Translations under genes and position numbers: made by a program | Shown: positions 18,365-26,947 of the stretch, piece by piece | Numbering within the stretch: the first letter of the stretch is position 1 | Layout: every line of letters begins with the position of its first letter | Notes under the pieces: generated by a model | What the model was told of the DNA's origin: nothing | Seen by the model: only the letters and a program-made list of their open reading frames with translations | Databases searched by the model: none | Assembly (NCBI GenBank): GCA_009360345.1 | Contig: SPDP01000005.1 | Coordinates: forward strand, 1 to 64,000 | DNA from: Alcaligenaceae bacterium SAGV5 | GTDB lineage: Bacteria > Pseudomonadota > Gammaproteobacteria > Burkholderiales > Burkholderiaceae_B | Reading direction: 5' to 3' | DNA: 64,000 nucleotides

Positions 18365-19143
18365 AGCGCCCCCGCCGTGGCGTCGGACTGCCGGTCGGCC
18401 CAGCGGGTCAGCCGCGCGCGCACGGCCTCGAAGCACATGTCGAGCACGATGCCCAGGACGCCGATGACGATGATCATCGCGTAGACCGTCTCGTACTGGG
18501 CCATGTCCATGGCGTTGAACAGGATATTGCCCGCGCCGGTCTGGCGCGCGATCATTTCGCTGGTGATCATGGTGATCAGGCCCATCACGATACCAGTGCG
18601 GCAGCCGGTCAGGATCTCCGGCAGCGCGGCCGGCAACACGATCCGGAACATGCGCTGCGCGCCGTTCATGCCCATGGCCGCGGCGGACCACAGCATCTTC
18701 TCTTCCACGGCGCGCGCGCCCTGGTAGCTGTGGTACAGCAGCGGCAGGCTGACCCCCAGGAACACGACCAGGATCTTGGAGGCGTCGCCCACGCCCAGCC
18801 ACAACATGATGAGCGGCATCAGCGCGGCCTTCGGAATGGGATAGACCACCATCAACAGCGGATTCATCAGAGTCTCGACCACCGGCGAGCGGCCCATCAG
18901 CAGGCCGACAGGCCCCGCCACCATCAGCGCCAGGGCGAAGCCGATCAGCATGCGCCGCAGCGAATCCAGGATGTCGAAAGTCGCCTGCGGGTCGGCGAAG
19001 ATGCGCGGCAGCTCGCACAATGCCTGCGCGGCCGTCGGCAGGCCCGGGTTGTCGTACAGGCGCGCCGCGACCTCCCACGCCACCAGCAGTCCCAGGCACA
19101 CCAGCAGCGCGGATACGCCCGGCGCTTGCAGGACCTTCTTCAC
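18361..19143 (-). CDS. ABC transporter permease (SsuC/TauC type)
   Basis: 260-residue permease of the same family as its downstream neighbour, with EAA loop AAAMGMNGAQRMFRIVLPAA and typical MGRSPVVETLMNPLL region. It overlaps the ATPase gene stop by 4 nt and the next permease by 4 nt, so the three are translationally coupled. Start ATG 19143. Confidence 0.85.
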   Translation of the reverse strand: MKKVLQAPGVSALLVCLGLLVAWEVAARLYDNPGLPTAAQALCELPRIFADPQATFDILDSLRRMLIGFALALMVAGPVGLLMGRSPVVETLMNPLLMVVYPIPKAALMPLIMLWLGVGDASKILVVFLGVSLPLLYHSYQGARAVEEKMLWSAAAMGMNGAQRMFRIVLPAALPEILTGCRTGIVMGLITMITSEMIARQTGAGNILFNAMDMAQYETVYAMIIVIGVLGIVLDMCFEAVRARLTRWADRQSDATAGAL

Positions 19144-19916
19144 GCCGCTTCCTCCTGCTCGGGCTGGTTGTCGATCATCGCCTCGATATCAATGACGTAC
19201 CGCTGGTAGCGGGGATTGAGCAGCAGCTCGGCGCGCACACGCGGCCGGGGCAGGTCGATGGTGACGATTTCCTTGATGCGCCCGGGCGACTTGGTCAGCA
19301 CCACGACCCGGTCCGACAGATAGACCGCCTCCTCCACGCTGTGGGTGACGAACAGCACGCTCTTGCGGTCGCGTTCCCAGATCTTGAGCAGATCGTTCTG
19401 CAGGCGGTTGCGGGTATGCGCATCCAGCGCGCCGAAGGGTTCGTCCATCAGCAGGACGGCGGGGTTGTAGGCCAGCGTACGGGCGATGGCCACCCGCTGC
19501 TTCATGCCGCCCGACAATTGCTTGGCGTAGAAATTCTCGTAGCCCGACAAACCCACCATGGCCAGCAGCTCGCGCGCCCGCGCCTCGGCCGGCGCCTTCG
19601 CCACGCCCTGCTGGCGCAGGCCGTACGCCACGTTGCCCAGCACCGTCTTCCATGGATAGAGCGCGAACTCCTGGAATACCGGCCCGCGGTCCGGGCCGGG
19701 GCCGGTGACCGGCCGGCCGTCGATCTCGACCACCCCCGAGGTCTGCTTGACGAACCCGCCCACGATGTACAGCAGCGTGGACTTGCCGCAACCCGAGGGA
19801 CCGAGGATGGAGATGAACTCGCCGTCGCGAAGGTCCAGAGAAATATCCGACAGGGCGACATGCCGCTCGCCCTTGCCGACGGCGAAGACCTGGGAAACGT
19901 TCTTGATGGCAATCAT
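19140..19916 (-). CDS. ABC transporter ATP-binding protein (SsuB/TauB type)
   Basis: 258-residue ATPase for the two adjacent permeases: Walker A GPSGCGKST, Q-loop VFQEFALYPWKT, signature LSGGMKQRVAIART, Walker B VLLMDEPFGALD, switch VTHSVEEA. ATG at 19916 is the first Met that aligns with the domain start (IAIKNVSQVFAVGKG). The binding-protein gene ends 62 nt upstream. Confidence 0.87.
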   Translation of the reverse strand: MIAIKNVSQVFAVGKGERHVALSDISLDLRDGEFISILGPSGCGKSTLLYIVGGFVKQTSGVVEIDGRPVTGPGPDRGPVFQEFALYPWKTVLGNVAYGLRQQGVAKAPAEARARELLAMVGLSGYENFYAKQLSGGMKQRVAIARTLAYNPAVLLMDEPFGALDAHTRNRLQNDLLKIWERDRKSVLFVTHSVEEAVYLSDRVVVLTKSPGRIKEIVTIDLPRPRVRAELLLNPRYQRYVIDIEAMIDNQPEQEEAA

Positions 19917-19978
19917 GGAGGGGTTCCAGAGCGCGGCCCCGCCTGCGCGGGGCCTGTCCTTGCATGGGCGCCGGGGCG

Positions 19979-20953
19979 CTACTTGATCGGGGCGTGCATG
20001 TCGCCGTTCTTGAACGAGGCCACGTCCACCTTCTGCGACATCAGGCCGGCTTGCGTGAAGCTGTCCAGCAGGCTCTGGATGGCCGGGAAATTGGGCGCCA
20101 TGCCGGGATCGCGGGCGAAGTCGTTGGCCTTGAGCAGATAGGTGTCCAGCACCGATACGGGCGCCTTGGTCACCTCGGACACGACCTTCAGCGTCTCGGG
20201 GCGATTGGCCAGCACCTTGCCCATGGCGGAGGTCAGGTCGCGGATATAGGCCTTCACCAGCTCGGGGTTCTGGTCCACGAAATCCTTGCGGCACGCTTCC
20301 AGGATGTGCACGAAATTCGGCTGCTGGTCGGCCACCGAGAAGAGCTTGCGCAGGCCGCCCTTGGCTTCGGCGCGCGCCGCGAAAGGCTGGTTCAGCACGC
20401 CGGCATCCACGCGGCCCGCCCGGATCGCGTCCTCGGACGGCGCGAAGCCGGTCTCGATCAGCTTCACGTCGGTCTTGGGATCCAGGCCGTTCTTCTCCAG
20501 CATCTGCACCAGCGGCGCATAGACGCCCGCCCCCAGCACCGACAGGCCGATGCGCTTGCCCTTCAGGTCCTTGACGGACTTGATGGGCGAATCATCCTTG
20601 ACGGCCCAATAGACCGAGAAGCTGGAGGGGGTCTCGAACACGTGCTGGGCGATGATCGAAGTCTGCACCTTGGCCTCGATCAGGCCCTGCCCGACGGACA
20701 GCGGCGTCTGCGTGCCACAGTCCACCGCCTTGGCGGCGAAGGCCTGCATGACCGGCGACGTGCCCTGGAACTGCACCCATTCGATCTTGTACTTCGAGCC
20801 GATCTGCGGGAACTCGGCGGGCCGCTTCATCATCCAGTACTTGGCTTCCTCGGCGGGGATCAGCCAGCCCACGCGGATCACCTGCTGGGCGGCGGCGGGT
20901 ACGGACCATGCGGCGATGAGGCCGGTCAGGGCAAGCGCTGCGATTTTCTTCAT
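19979..20953 (-). CDS. ABC transporter substrate-binding protein
   Basis: 324-residue periplasmic binding protein of the SsuA/TauA/NMT1-like class. A Sec signal peptide is clear (KK then a hydrophobic stretch ending SVPAAAQQ). The body has the two-lobed pattern with LKGKRIGLSVLGAGV and RAGRVDAGVLNQPFA. The ATG at 20953 has AGGAG seven bases upstream. It is the first transport gene of the operon. Its ligand may be an aromatic acid or sulfonate, judged only from the co-operonic Rieske oxygenase. Confidence 0.85.
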   Translation of the reverse strand: MKKIAALALTGLIAAWSVPAAAQQVIRVGWLIPAEEAKYWMMKRPAEFPQIGSKYKIEWVQFQGTSPVMQAFAAKAVDCGTQTPLSVGQGLIEAKVQTSIIAQHVFETPSSFSVYWAVKDDSPIKSVKDLKGKRIGLSVLGAGVYAPLVQMLEKNGLDPKTDVKLIETGFAPSEDAIRAGRVDAGVLNQPFAARAEAKGGLRKLFSVADQQPNFVHILEACRKDFVDQNPELVKAYIRDLTSAMGKVLANRPETLKVVSEVTKAPVSVLDTYLLKANDFARDPGMAPNFPAIQSLLDSFTQAGLMSQKVDVASFKNGDMHAPIK

Positions 20954-21051
20954 GAATGACTCCTGGCAGGTTGACGATCGGATTTCAATTCCACGATGCT
21001 GCACATGACCACGTTTCGCCCCCAAGGGCGCGCGCGCAAGCGCGTAGCGGG

Positions 21052-21930
21052 TCATCTACGGTCGCTCAGCTTATAGATTTCCAGCGCCTCGGACTCTGGG
21101 CCGAGCGTGGCGTTGACCAGCCGGAACATCTGCGAGGCCACCGCGGTCATCGGCACCGGCGTGCCGGTCTGGCGGGCCAGTTCGACCACGCTGTCCAGAT
21201 CCTTGAGCATCGTATAGGTGTGGCCGATGGGGGGATGATGGACGCCCTGCGCCATGCGCGGCAGGAACAGCTGCAGCGGCTTGGAATCGGCGAACCCGCC
21301 GGCCAGGGCCTGCGGCAGCAGCATCGGGTCGATGCCGGCGTTCGCCGCCAGCCGGGTGGCCTCGGCCAGGATGGCCATGGTACCGCCGACGATGATCTGG
21401 TTGCACAGCTTGGTGGTCTGCCCCGCGCCCAGCGGGCCCATCAGCGTGAAACGCTGGGCCATGTGCTGCACGTGGGGCCGGACCCGTTCGTAATCTTCCT
21501 GGCTGCCGCCCGCCATGATGGCCAGTGAGCCTTCTTCCGCGCCCTTGGTTCCGCCGGAAACCGGCGCGTCCATCCAGCGCATGCCATTGGCGGCGGCCAG
21601 GCGGGCCGCGATGTCGCGCGTGGCCGCCGGCGTGATGGACGAGAAATCGACCACGACCTTGCCCTGGCCCGGCACGGACGCCAGCCCGTTCGCGCCGAAC
21701 GCCACTTCCTCGACCGCCGCGGCGTCGGTCAGGCACATGAAGATGATGTCCGCCTCGCGCGCCACGTCGGCGGGACTGGCCGCCACGCGCGCGCCCGCCG
21801 CCCGGGCCGGTTCGGCCTTGGCCGCCGAGCGGTTCCAGACCGCCAGGCCGCAACCCGCCGCCCGCAACCGCAGCGACATGGGCAAGCCCATCAGGCCCAT
21901 GCCCAGATATCCCAATCGTGCCGTACTCAT
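21052..21930 (-). CDS. NAD(P)-dependent 3-hydroxyacid dehydrogenase (GarR/HIBADH family)
   Basis: 292-residue member of the 3-hydroxyisobutyrate/tartronate semialdehyde reductase family. Rossmann motif LGYLGMGLMGLPM is at the N-terminus, followed by DFSSITP, the substrate loop DAPVSGGTKGAEEGSLAIM and the catalytic lysine in GAGQTTKLCNQ. With hydroxypyruvate isomerase in the same operon, tartronate semialdehyde reductase is attractive, but the exact substrate cannot be fixed. Confidence 0.83.
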   Translation of the reverse strand: MSTARLGYLGMGLMGLPMSLRLRAAGCGLAVWNRSAAKAEPARAAGARVAASPADVAREADIIFMCLTDAAAVEEVAFGANGLASVPGQGKVVVDFSSITPAATRDIAARLAAANGMRWMDAPVSGGTKGAEEGSLAIMAGGSQEDYERVRPHVQHMAQRFTLMGPLGAGQTTKLCNQIIVGGTMAILAEATRLAANAGIDPMLLPQALAGGFADSKPLQLFLPRMAQGVHHPPIGHTYTMLKDLDSVVELARQTGTPVPMTAVASQMFRLVNATLGPESEALEIYKLSDRR

Positions 21931-21962
21931 CGTGCTTCCTTTTTCTCGAATATCGTGGCGGT

Positions 21963-23675
21963 TCAGACGGAGTGGCTCGCCGGTTCGGGCCACTGCGCGC
22001 CGCCGTCATGGGTGACGGCGCCGGTGTCGGCCTGCCCCACGGTCTTGGCATACTTGGACAACAGCCCCGCCTTGTGGTTGGGCGGCGGCGGCTGCCAGGC
22101 GGCGCGGCGGCGCGCCAGCTCGGCGTCGTCCACCAGCAGCTCCAGGGTACGCGCGTCGCCGTCGACACGGATGCGGTCGCCGTCGCGTACCAGCGCCAGG
22201 GTGCCGCCCGCGGCCGCTTCGGGCGCGATGTGCCCGACGCAGATGCCGCGCGTGGCGCCCGAGAACCGGCCGTCGGTCAACAGGGCCACCTTCTCTCCCA
22301 TCTGCTGGCCATAGATCAGCGCCGTCACGCCCAGCATCTCGCGCATGCCCGGTCCGCCGGCAGGGCCTTCGTAGCGGATGATGAGCACGTCGCCCTCGGC
22401 GTAGCGCCGCTGGCTGACGGCCTCGGCGCAGGCATCCTCGCCGTCGAAGACCCGCGCGGGGCCCTCGTGCACGCGCCTGGCCAGGCCCGCGACCTTCAGC
22501 AGCGCGCCGCTGGGCGCCAGGTTGCCCTTGAGCACCGCCAGGCCGCCGTCGACCAGGATGGGCTGGTCGGCCCGGCGCACGACCTTCTCGTCGGGCTCCG
22601 GCGCCGCCCCGTGCTCTTCGGCCAGCGTGCGGCCGGTCACGGTGAGACAACTGCCGTCGATGTGCCCGCTGCGTATCAGTTCGCGTATCAGCACCGACAC
22701 GCCGCCGATGTCGTAGACGTCCTTGGCCACGTACTTGCCGCCCGGCCGCAGGTCGCCGATCAGCGGCGTGCGCGCGAACACCGCCGCCACGTCGTCGACG
22801 TCGAAGGCGATGCCTGCCTCGTTGGCGATCGCGGGGATGTGCAGGGCCGCGTTGGTCGAACCGCCCGTGGCCGCCACCAGCGCACAGGCGTTTTCCAGCG
22901 CCTTGCGCGTAACGATCTCGCGCGGCAGCGGGCCGCCGTTCTCGATCAGTTTCATCACGATCTGGCCCGCGCGGCGGGCGATGTCCAGGCGCTCGGAATA
23001 CACGCCCGGCACCATGGCCGAGTTCGGCACGGTCAGCCCCAGCGCCTCGGCCACCATGGCCATGGTGTTGGCCGTGAACTGGCCCGCGCAGGCGCCGATG
23101 GTGGGCTTGCAGGCGCGCTCCAGCATCATGACCTTCTCTTCGGTCATCTTGCCGGTCTGGGCCGCGCCCACCGCTTCGTAGGCATCCAGCACCGTGATGT
23201 CACGCCCTTCGAAACGGCCCGGCAGCGCGCTGCCGCCGTAGACGAACACACCCGGCACGTTGCAGCGGACCAGCCCCATCATCGCGCCCGGCAAGGTCTT
23301 GTCGCAGCCGCCGAACGCCACCAGGCCGTCGTGCGCATGGCCGTGCACCACCGCCTCGATCGAATCGGCGATCAGCTCGCGGCTGACCAGCGAGAACTTC
23401 ATGCCCTCGTGGTTCATGCCTATGCCGTCGGACACCGAAATGGTGGCGAACTCCCGCGGCGTGCCGCCGGCCGAGGCCACGCCCATGCGCGCGGCCTCGA
23501 CCTGCGGCGCATGGGTCATGTTGCAGGGGCTCAGGTCGCCGCGCATGCTGACGATGCCGACCATGGGCTTGGCGATGTCCTCGTCGTCCAGGCCCGTGGC
23601 GCGCATGAAGGCGCGGTGCGGCGTCCGGTCCAGTCCCTCGCGGGTGATGTCGGATCTCAGGCGCTTGGTTTTCAT
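21963..23675 (-). CDS. IlvD/Edd-family dehydratase
   Basis: 570-residue Fe-S dehydratase. Three conserved cysteines that ligate the cluster are visible: C51 (SPCNMTHAP), C124 (GGCDKTLPG) and C196 (GACAGQFTANT). The ending also fits (TDGRFSGATRGICVGHIAPEA). Length and motifs match dihydroxy-acid dehydratase, but the catabolic operon and absence of other ilv genes suggest a sugar-acid or hydroxy-acid dehydratase paralogue. ATG 23675. The regulator gene lies 38 nt upstream. Confidence 0.85.
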   Translation of the reverse strand: MKTKRLRSDITREGLDRTPHRAFMRATGLDDEDIAKPMVGIVSMRGDLSPCNMTHAPQVEAARMGVASAGGTPREFATISVSDGIGMNHEGMKFSLVSRELIADSIEAVVHGHAHDGLVAFGGCDKTLPGAMMGLVRCNVPGVFVYGGSALPGRFEGRDITVLDAYEAVGAAQTGKMTEEKVMMLERACKPTIGACAGQFTANTMAMVAEALGLTVPNSAMVPGVYSERLDIARRAGQIVMKLIENGGPLPREIVTRKALENACALVAATGGSTNAALHIPAIANEAGIAFDVDDVAAVFARTPLIGDLRPGGKYVAKDVYDIGGVSVLIRELIRSGHIDGSCLTVTGRTLAEEHGAAPEPDEKVVRRADQPILVDGGLAVLKGNLAPSGALLKVAGLARRVHEGPARVFDGEDACAEAVSQRRYAEGDVLIIRYEGPAGGPGMREMLGVTALIYGQQMGEKVALLTDGRFSGATRGICVGHIAPEAAAGGTLALVRDGDRIRVDGDARTLELLVDDAELARRRAAWQPPPPNHKAGLLSKYAKTVGQADTGAVTHDGGAQWPEPASHSV

Positions 23676-23713
23676 TCTCTTCTACTCCGGGTTCTCGGTC
23701 TTCGTTGCCGGCC

Positions 23714-24400
23714 TTATCGGCTCATGGCACCGGGCACGGCGCTGAGCCGGTCGAACACCCAGCTCACGTCGGTCTCGATGAATTTTCGGGCCTGCGCGAA
23801 GTCGCCCGCGCGCATGGCCGCCACCGCCGACTCGTGCAGGTGGTCGGCGGCGATGGTGTCGGTGTGCAGGAACTCGCGCGTGGCGCGCAGGTAGGCGCCC
23901 GATTGCAGCCAGAGGCTGTCGATCATGGCCAGCATGACGGGCGACTGCGCGGCCTGGTAGATGGTGTAGTGGAAGATGCGGTTTTTCTCCAGGCTGTCCA
24001 CCAGCCCTTCGCGCGAACGGCGCGCCACGGTGATCTCGGCGGCCAGCCGCCCGAGTTCGTCCAGCTGGCGGGCGGTCAGGCGCGGCCCGGCCCACTCGGT
24101 GACGGTGCCCTCGACCAGCACGCGGGAGCGGCGGATATCGTCCAGCCGCTCCCGCGTGATCAACGGCACGCGCACAGTGCCGCTGCGCATCGGCTCCAGC
24201 CCTTGCTGGGCCACCAGTTGCCGCAGCGCCTCCCGCACCGGCATGGTGCTGGTCTCCAGCGCGTTGGCCAGGTCCTGGATGCCGAGCAACTGGCCGGCGG
24301 GATATTCGCCGTGCATCAGCTTGTTGCGCAGGGTCTGGTAGACCGCGTCGGACACCGAGGACCGCACGACGGGCTTGATGACACCCAGGGCAGGGAGCAT
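23714..24400 (-). CDS. GntR/FCD-family transcriptional regulator
   Basis: About 228 residues: an N-terminal GntR winged helix-turn-helix (YQTLRNKLMHGEYPAG, then STMPVREALRQL) and an all-helical FCD effector domain with its metal-binding His residues (RIFHYTIYQA; ADHLHESAVAAM). I chose ATG 24400; a GTG at 24418 would overlap the upstream gene by eight bases. It sits inside the operon it likely represses, and repeats at 26256-26286 upstream of the first gene are candidate operators. Confidence 0.83.
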   Translation of the reverse strand: MLPALGVIKPVVRSSVSDAVYQTLRNKLMHGEYPAGQLLGIQDLANALETSTMPVREALRQLVAQQGLEPMRSGTVRVPLITRERLDDIRRSRVLVEGTVTEWAGPRLTARQLDELGRLAAEITVARRSREGLVDSLEKNRIFHYTIYQAAQSPVMLAMIDSLWLQSGAYLRATREFLHTDTIAADHLHESAVAAMRAGDFAQARKFIETDVSWVFDRLSAVPGAMSR

Positions 24401-24410
24401 GGCGGCCGTC

Positions 24411-24917
24411 CTAGACACAGTAGAAATCGATCATGGTGGGGATGACGTCGTTCATCAGCACGATCTTCTTGGCCGCGATGCGCCAGCCGTCGCCCTGCGA
24501 CCTGAGCAGGTGCTCGTAGCGGCCGAAGAACGTATGCTGGTCGCGGTGCTTGACGTTGTAGACATGGCAGGTCCAGGCCGACTCGACGCGCACCCGGCCC
24601 TCGCCGGCCGCCGTCGCCACGCATCCAGTCACGGCATGGCAGGTACGGGGCAAGGGCGTGGAAGCGACCGACAGCCCGGACCGAACCCGCCAGACGCGGT
24701 CTTCCAGGCCGGCGCGCGCGGCGCAATACATCAACGACAACTCGCTGTCCGGCGACACCGACAACCGATGCTCGTCGGTCCACGCGGGCAGCCAGAAACT
24801 CGCGTCCTCGGCATACAGCGCCAGCCAGTCGTCCCAACGCTGCGCGTCCAGGTGGGCGGCTTCCTGGAACACGAGGGCCTGCGCGTCGGCCTGCACTTCC
24901 AGCGCCAGCCTGCTCAT
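24411..24917 (-). CDS. Ring-hydroxylating dioxygenase beta subunit
   Basis: 168-residue NTF2-like small subunit of a Rieske oxygenase (benzoate/anthranilate/phenylpropionate class), with DWLALYAEDASFWLPAW and a C-terminal KKIVLMNDVIPTMIDFYCV. It is structural and supports the alpha subunit hexamer. It overlaps the alpha gene by 4 nt. Length is normal for the family. Confidence 0.87.
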   Translation of the reverse strand: MSRLALEVQADAQALVFQEAAHLDAQRWDDWLALYAEDASFWLPAWTDEHRLSVSPDSELSLMYCAARAGLEDRVWRVRSGLSVASTPLPRTCHAVTGCVATAAGEGRVRVESAWTCHVYNVKHRDQHTFFGRYEHLLRSQGDGWRIAAKKIVLMNDVIPTMIDFYCV

Positions 24918-26230
24918 TTCAATTTCCTCGACCAGTTGCGGTACAGCGCATGGAACACGGTCTCGTCGCTCATCTCGAACGCTCCAGAGATCGACGTGTC
25001 AGGCGCGATGTCCAGCTCCGCCGCGTGCGCATCGGCGCCCCGCACCACCCGTCCCATGCCGCGCGAGTAGCCCTGCTGCCACTCGATCTCGCCGCTTTCG
25101 AAGCCACGCTGGCAGTCCTCGAAAGTGACCGTATCGTCGGGCGTGGCCAGGCCGCTGGGGTTGAAGAAGTCCTCGTACTGGCGCAGCCGCTGGCGCCGCT
25201 GTTCAGCATCCTCGCCCACCGGCGCCAGGCAATAGGACGTGATCTCGGTCAGGTCGACCGCCAGCGGGCGGATGACGCGCATCTGCAAGGCCGCGTTGGA
25301 AGCCAGTTGCAGGTTGGGAAAGACGTTGCACTGGCGCGTGCGCAGCATCCATTCCGCGCGCGTCCCGCCGACGCGCTCCCGAAGCTCGGGCAGGCGGGCG
25401 TACAAGGGATGGTTCTCCACCGGCGAAGTGGTCCAGACCAGCGCGTGTCCGTTGGCAAAGCCGAAGGACCCCATCATTTCTTCGCGCTTCTTGCCTCCGG
25501 CCTGCCAGATCGCCGCCTCGACGTCGGTTCGTCCCGCCATGCCGGAACGCCGGTCCAGCAACCGCAGGTAGGACGGATGCGTGGATGTGAAGTGGTAGGC
25601 GTCGGTGGAGTTCTCCAGTTGCAGCTTCCAGTTGCCGCGGTAGGTGTAGGTGACCGCGCCGGGCACGATCTCCAGGCCGGCTTCGCTCTGGTCGACCGCC
25701 ATGTCGATGAAACGCCGGATGTCGCCCAGGTGTTCCTCGAGCGGCGGCACCTCGGCCGTCAGGCTGGCGAACAGGAAGCCGCGGTATTCCGCGAAACGGG
25801 CCACCGGCTGGAGGTCGTGGCTGTCGTCGTCGAAGGCGGCGGGATAGTCGCCCTGGGCCTTGCCCTTGACGCCCAGGTTGCGCCCGTCGCTGCCGTAGGC
25901 CCAGCCGTGGTAGTGGCAGACATGGGTGCGGCGGTTGCCGCGCCGCTGGTGGCAGACCAGGGCGCCCTTGTGGCGACAGGAGTTGTGGAAGCAGCGCAGC
26001 GCGCCGTCCTGGCCGCGCATGACGACCAGCGGCTGGCGGCCGATGCTGGTCGTGAGGTAGTCCTGGGGATTGGGCACCTGGGAGGAATGGGCGACGAACA
26101 CCCAGCCGCCGTGGAAGAAGCGGTCCATTTCCCGGGCGTAGACGTCGTCGCGGCGGAATACGTCGCGGTGGACGCGGAATACGCCGTCGGCGGGCCTGTC
26201 GTCGATAAGATGGGCAATGTCTGCCGGCAT
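24914..26230 (-). CDS. Ring-hydroxylating dioxygenase alpha subunit
   Basis: 438-residue catalytic subunit. Rieske [2Fe-2S] ligands C85-x-H87 and C105-x2-H108 (CHYHGW); mononuclear iron ligands H213 and H218 in TDAYHFTSTH, with a later Asp expected. Closest in style to BenA/AntA. It inserts O2 into an aromatic ring. It opens the operon that runs down to hyi. No reductase or ferredoxin gene accompanies it, so electrons must come from a protein encoded elsewhere. Substrate unknown. Confidence 0.9.
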   Translation of the reverse strand: MPADIAHLIDDRPADGVFRVHRDVFRRDDVYAREMDRFFHGGWVFVAHSSQVPNPQDYLTTSIGRQPLVVMRGQDGALRCFHNSCRHKGALVCHQRRGNRRTHVCHYHGWAYGSDGRNLGVKGKAQGDYPAAFDDDSHDLQPVARFAEYRGFLFASLTAEVPPLEEHLGDIRRFIDMAVDQSEAGLEIVPGAVTYTYRGNWKLQLENSTDAYHFTSTHPSYLRLLDRRSGMAGRTDVEAAIWQAGGKKREEMMGSFGFANGHALVWTTSPVENHPLYARLPELRERVGGTRAEWMLRTRQCNVFPNLQLASNAALQMRVIRPLAVDLTEITSYCLAPVGEDAEQRRQRLRQYEDFFNPSGLATPDDTVTFEDCQRGFESGEIEWQQGYSRGMGRVVRGADAHAAELDIAPDTSISGAFEMSDETVFHALYRNWSRKLK

Positions 26231-26255
26231 GGATCCCCCGAGGTGCGCGCCAGAA

Positions 26256-26286
26256 TTCGATCTTGGATATTCGATCTTTGATCAAA
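26256..26286. promoter_or_regulatory. Repeated operator candidate upstream of dioxygenase operon
   Basis: The 9-mer TTCGATCTT occurs twice, at 26256-26264 and 26270-26278, and the second copy runs into the perfect palindrome TTTGATCAAA (26277-26286). The block is the most A+T-rich part of the divergent gap between the dioxygenase operon (- strand) and thpR (+ strand). It is a plausible site for the operon's GntR/FCD regulator. Assignment is inference. Confidence 0.45.
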
Positions 26287-26395
26287 TCCTAGCAAGCGGA
26301 TGACCACAATGACCACGAGGGTTTACCCGCGCCGGACCGCCGGACCAGCGCCGCCCCCAAACCGGCCCGCTGAACCGGCCGGGGTATCCTAAGGC

Positions 26396-26938
26396 ATGCC
26401 CGCCACCGCTTCCGACCATTCCCGCTGCTTCATCGCCCTCGGCCCCGACGACTGCACACGCGCACGCCTGGCCGCGCTGGGCGCCAACCTGCCGCCGGCG
26501 CGCCTGCTGCCGGCCGACCTGCATCTGACCCTCGCTTTCCTGGGCAGCCTGACACCCGATCACGAAATCCGGCTGCGCGCGGCGCTGGCGCCCCTGGCGC
26601 GCGCCCTGCCCGTGCTGGACGGCGAGTCGCTGGAACTGTGGCCGCAGCCGGCCCGGCCGCGCGTGGCGGTGGCCAGCTTCTCGCTGCCCGCGCCGCTGCG
26701 CCGGCTGGTCGAGGACACGCAAACCATCGTGCGCGGCATGGGGCTGCCGGTGGAAGGCCGCCCCTTTCGCCCGCATGTGACGCTGGCCCGCTTCAAGGCG
26801 GGCCAGTCCATGCCGGACCTGCCGCGGCCCATGCCGGCCATTCCGCCGGCGCGCTTCGGCACGCTGGGCCTGTACGCCTCGGCGCCGGCCGGATCGGAAC
26901 GGCGCTATGCCGCGCTGTTCCGGTTCGACCTGGCCTGA
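26396..26938 (+). CDS. thpR: RNA 2',3'-cyclic phosphodiesterase
   Basis: 180-residue LigT/ThpR protein of the 2H phosphoesterase superfamily, which opens 2',3'-cyclic phosphates on RNA ends. The two catalytic HxT motifs are visible: HLTLAF and RPHVTLARF. Start ATG 26396. It converges on the sulfatase gene with only nine bases between stops; GGCCTGA at 26932-26938 and TCAGGCC at 26948-26954 form a 7-bp inverted repeat that contains both stop codons. Confidence 0.88.
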   Translation: MPATASDHSRCFIALGPDDCTRARLAALGANLPPARLLPADLHLTLAFLGSLTPDHEIRLRAALAPLARALPVLDGESLELWPQPARPRVAVASFSLPAPLRRLVEDTQTIVRGMGLPVEGRPFRPHVTLARFKAGQSMPDLPRPMPAIPPARFGTLGLYASAPAGSERRYAALFRFDLA

Positions 26939-26947
26939 CCGCCCGCC

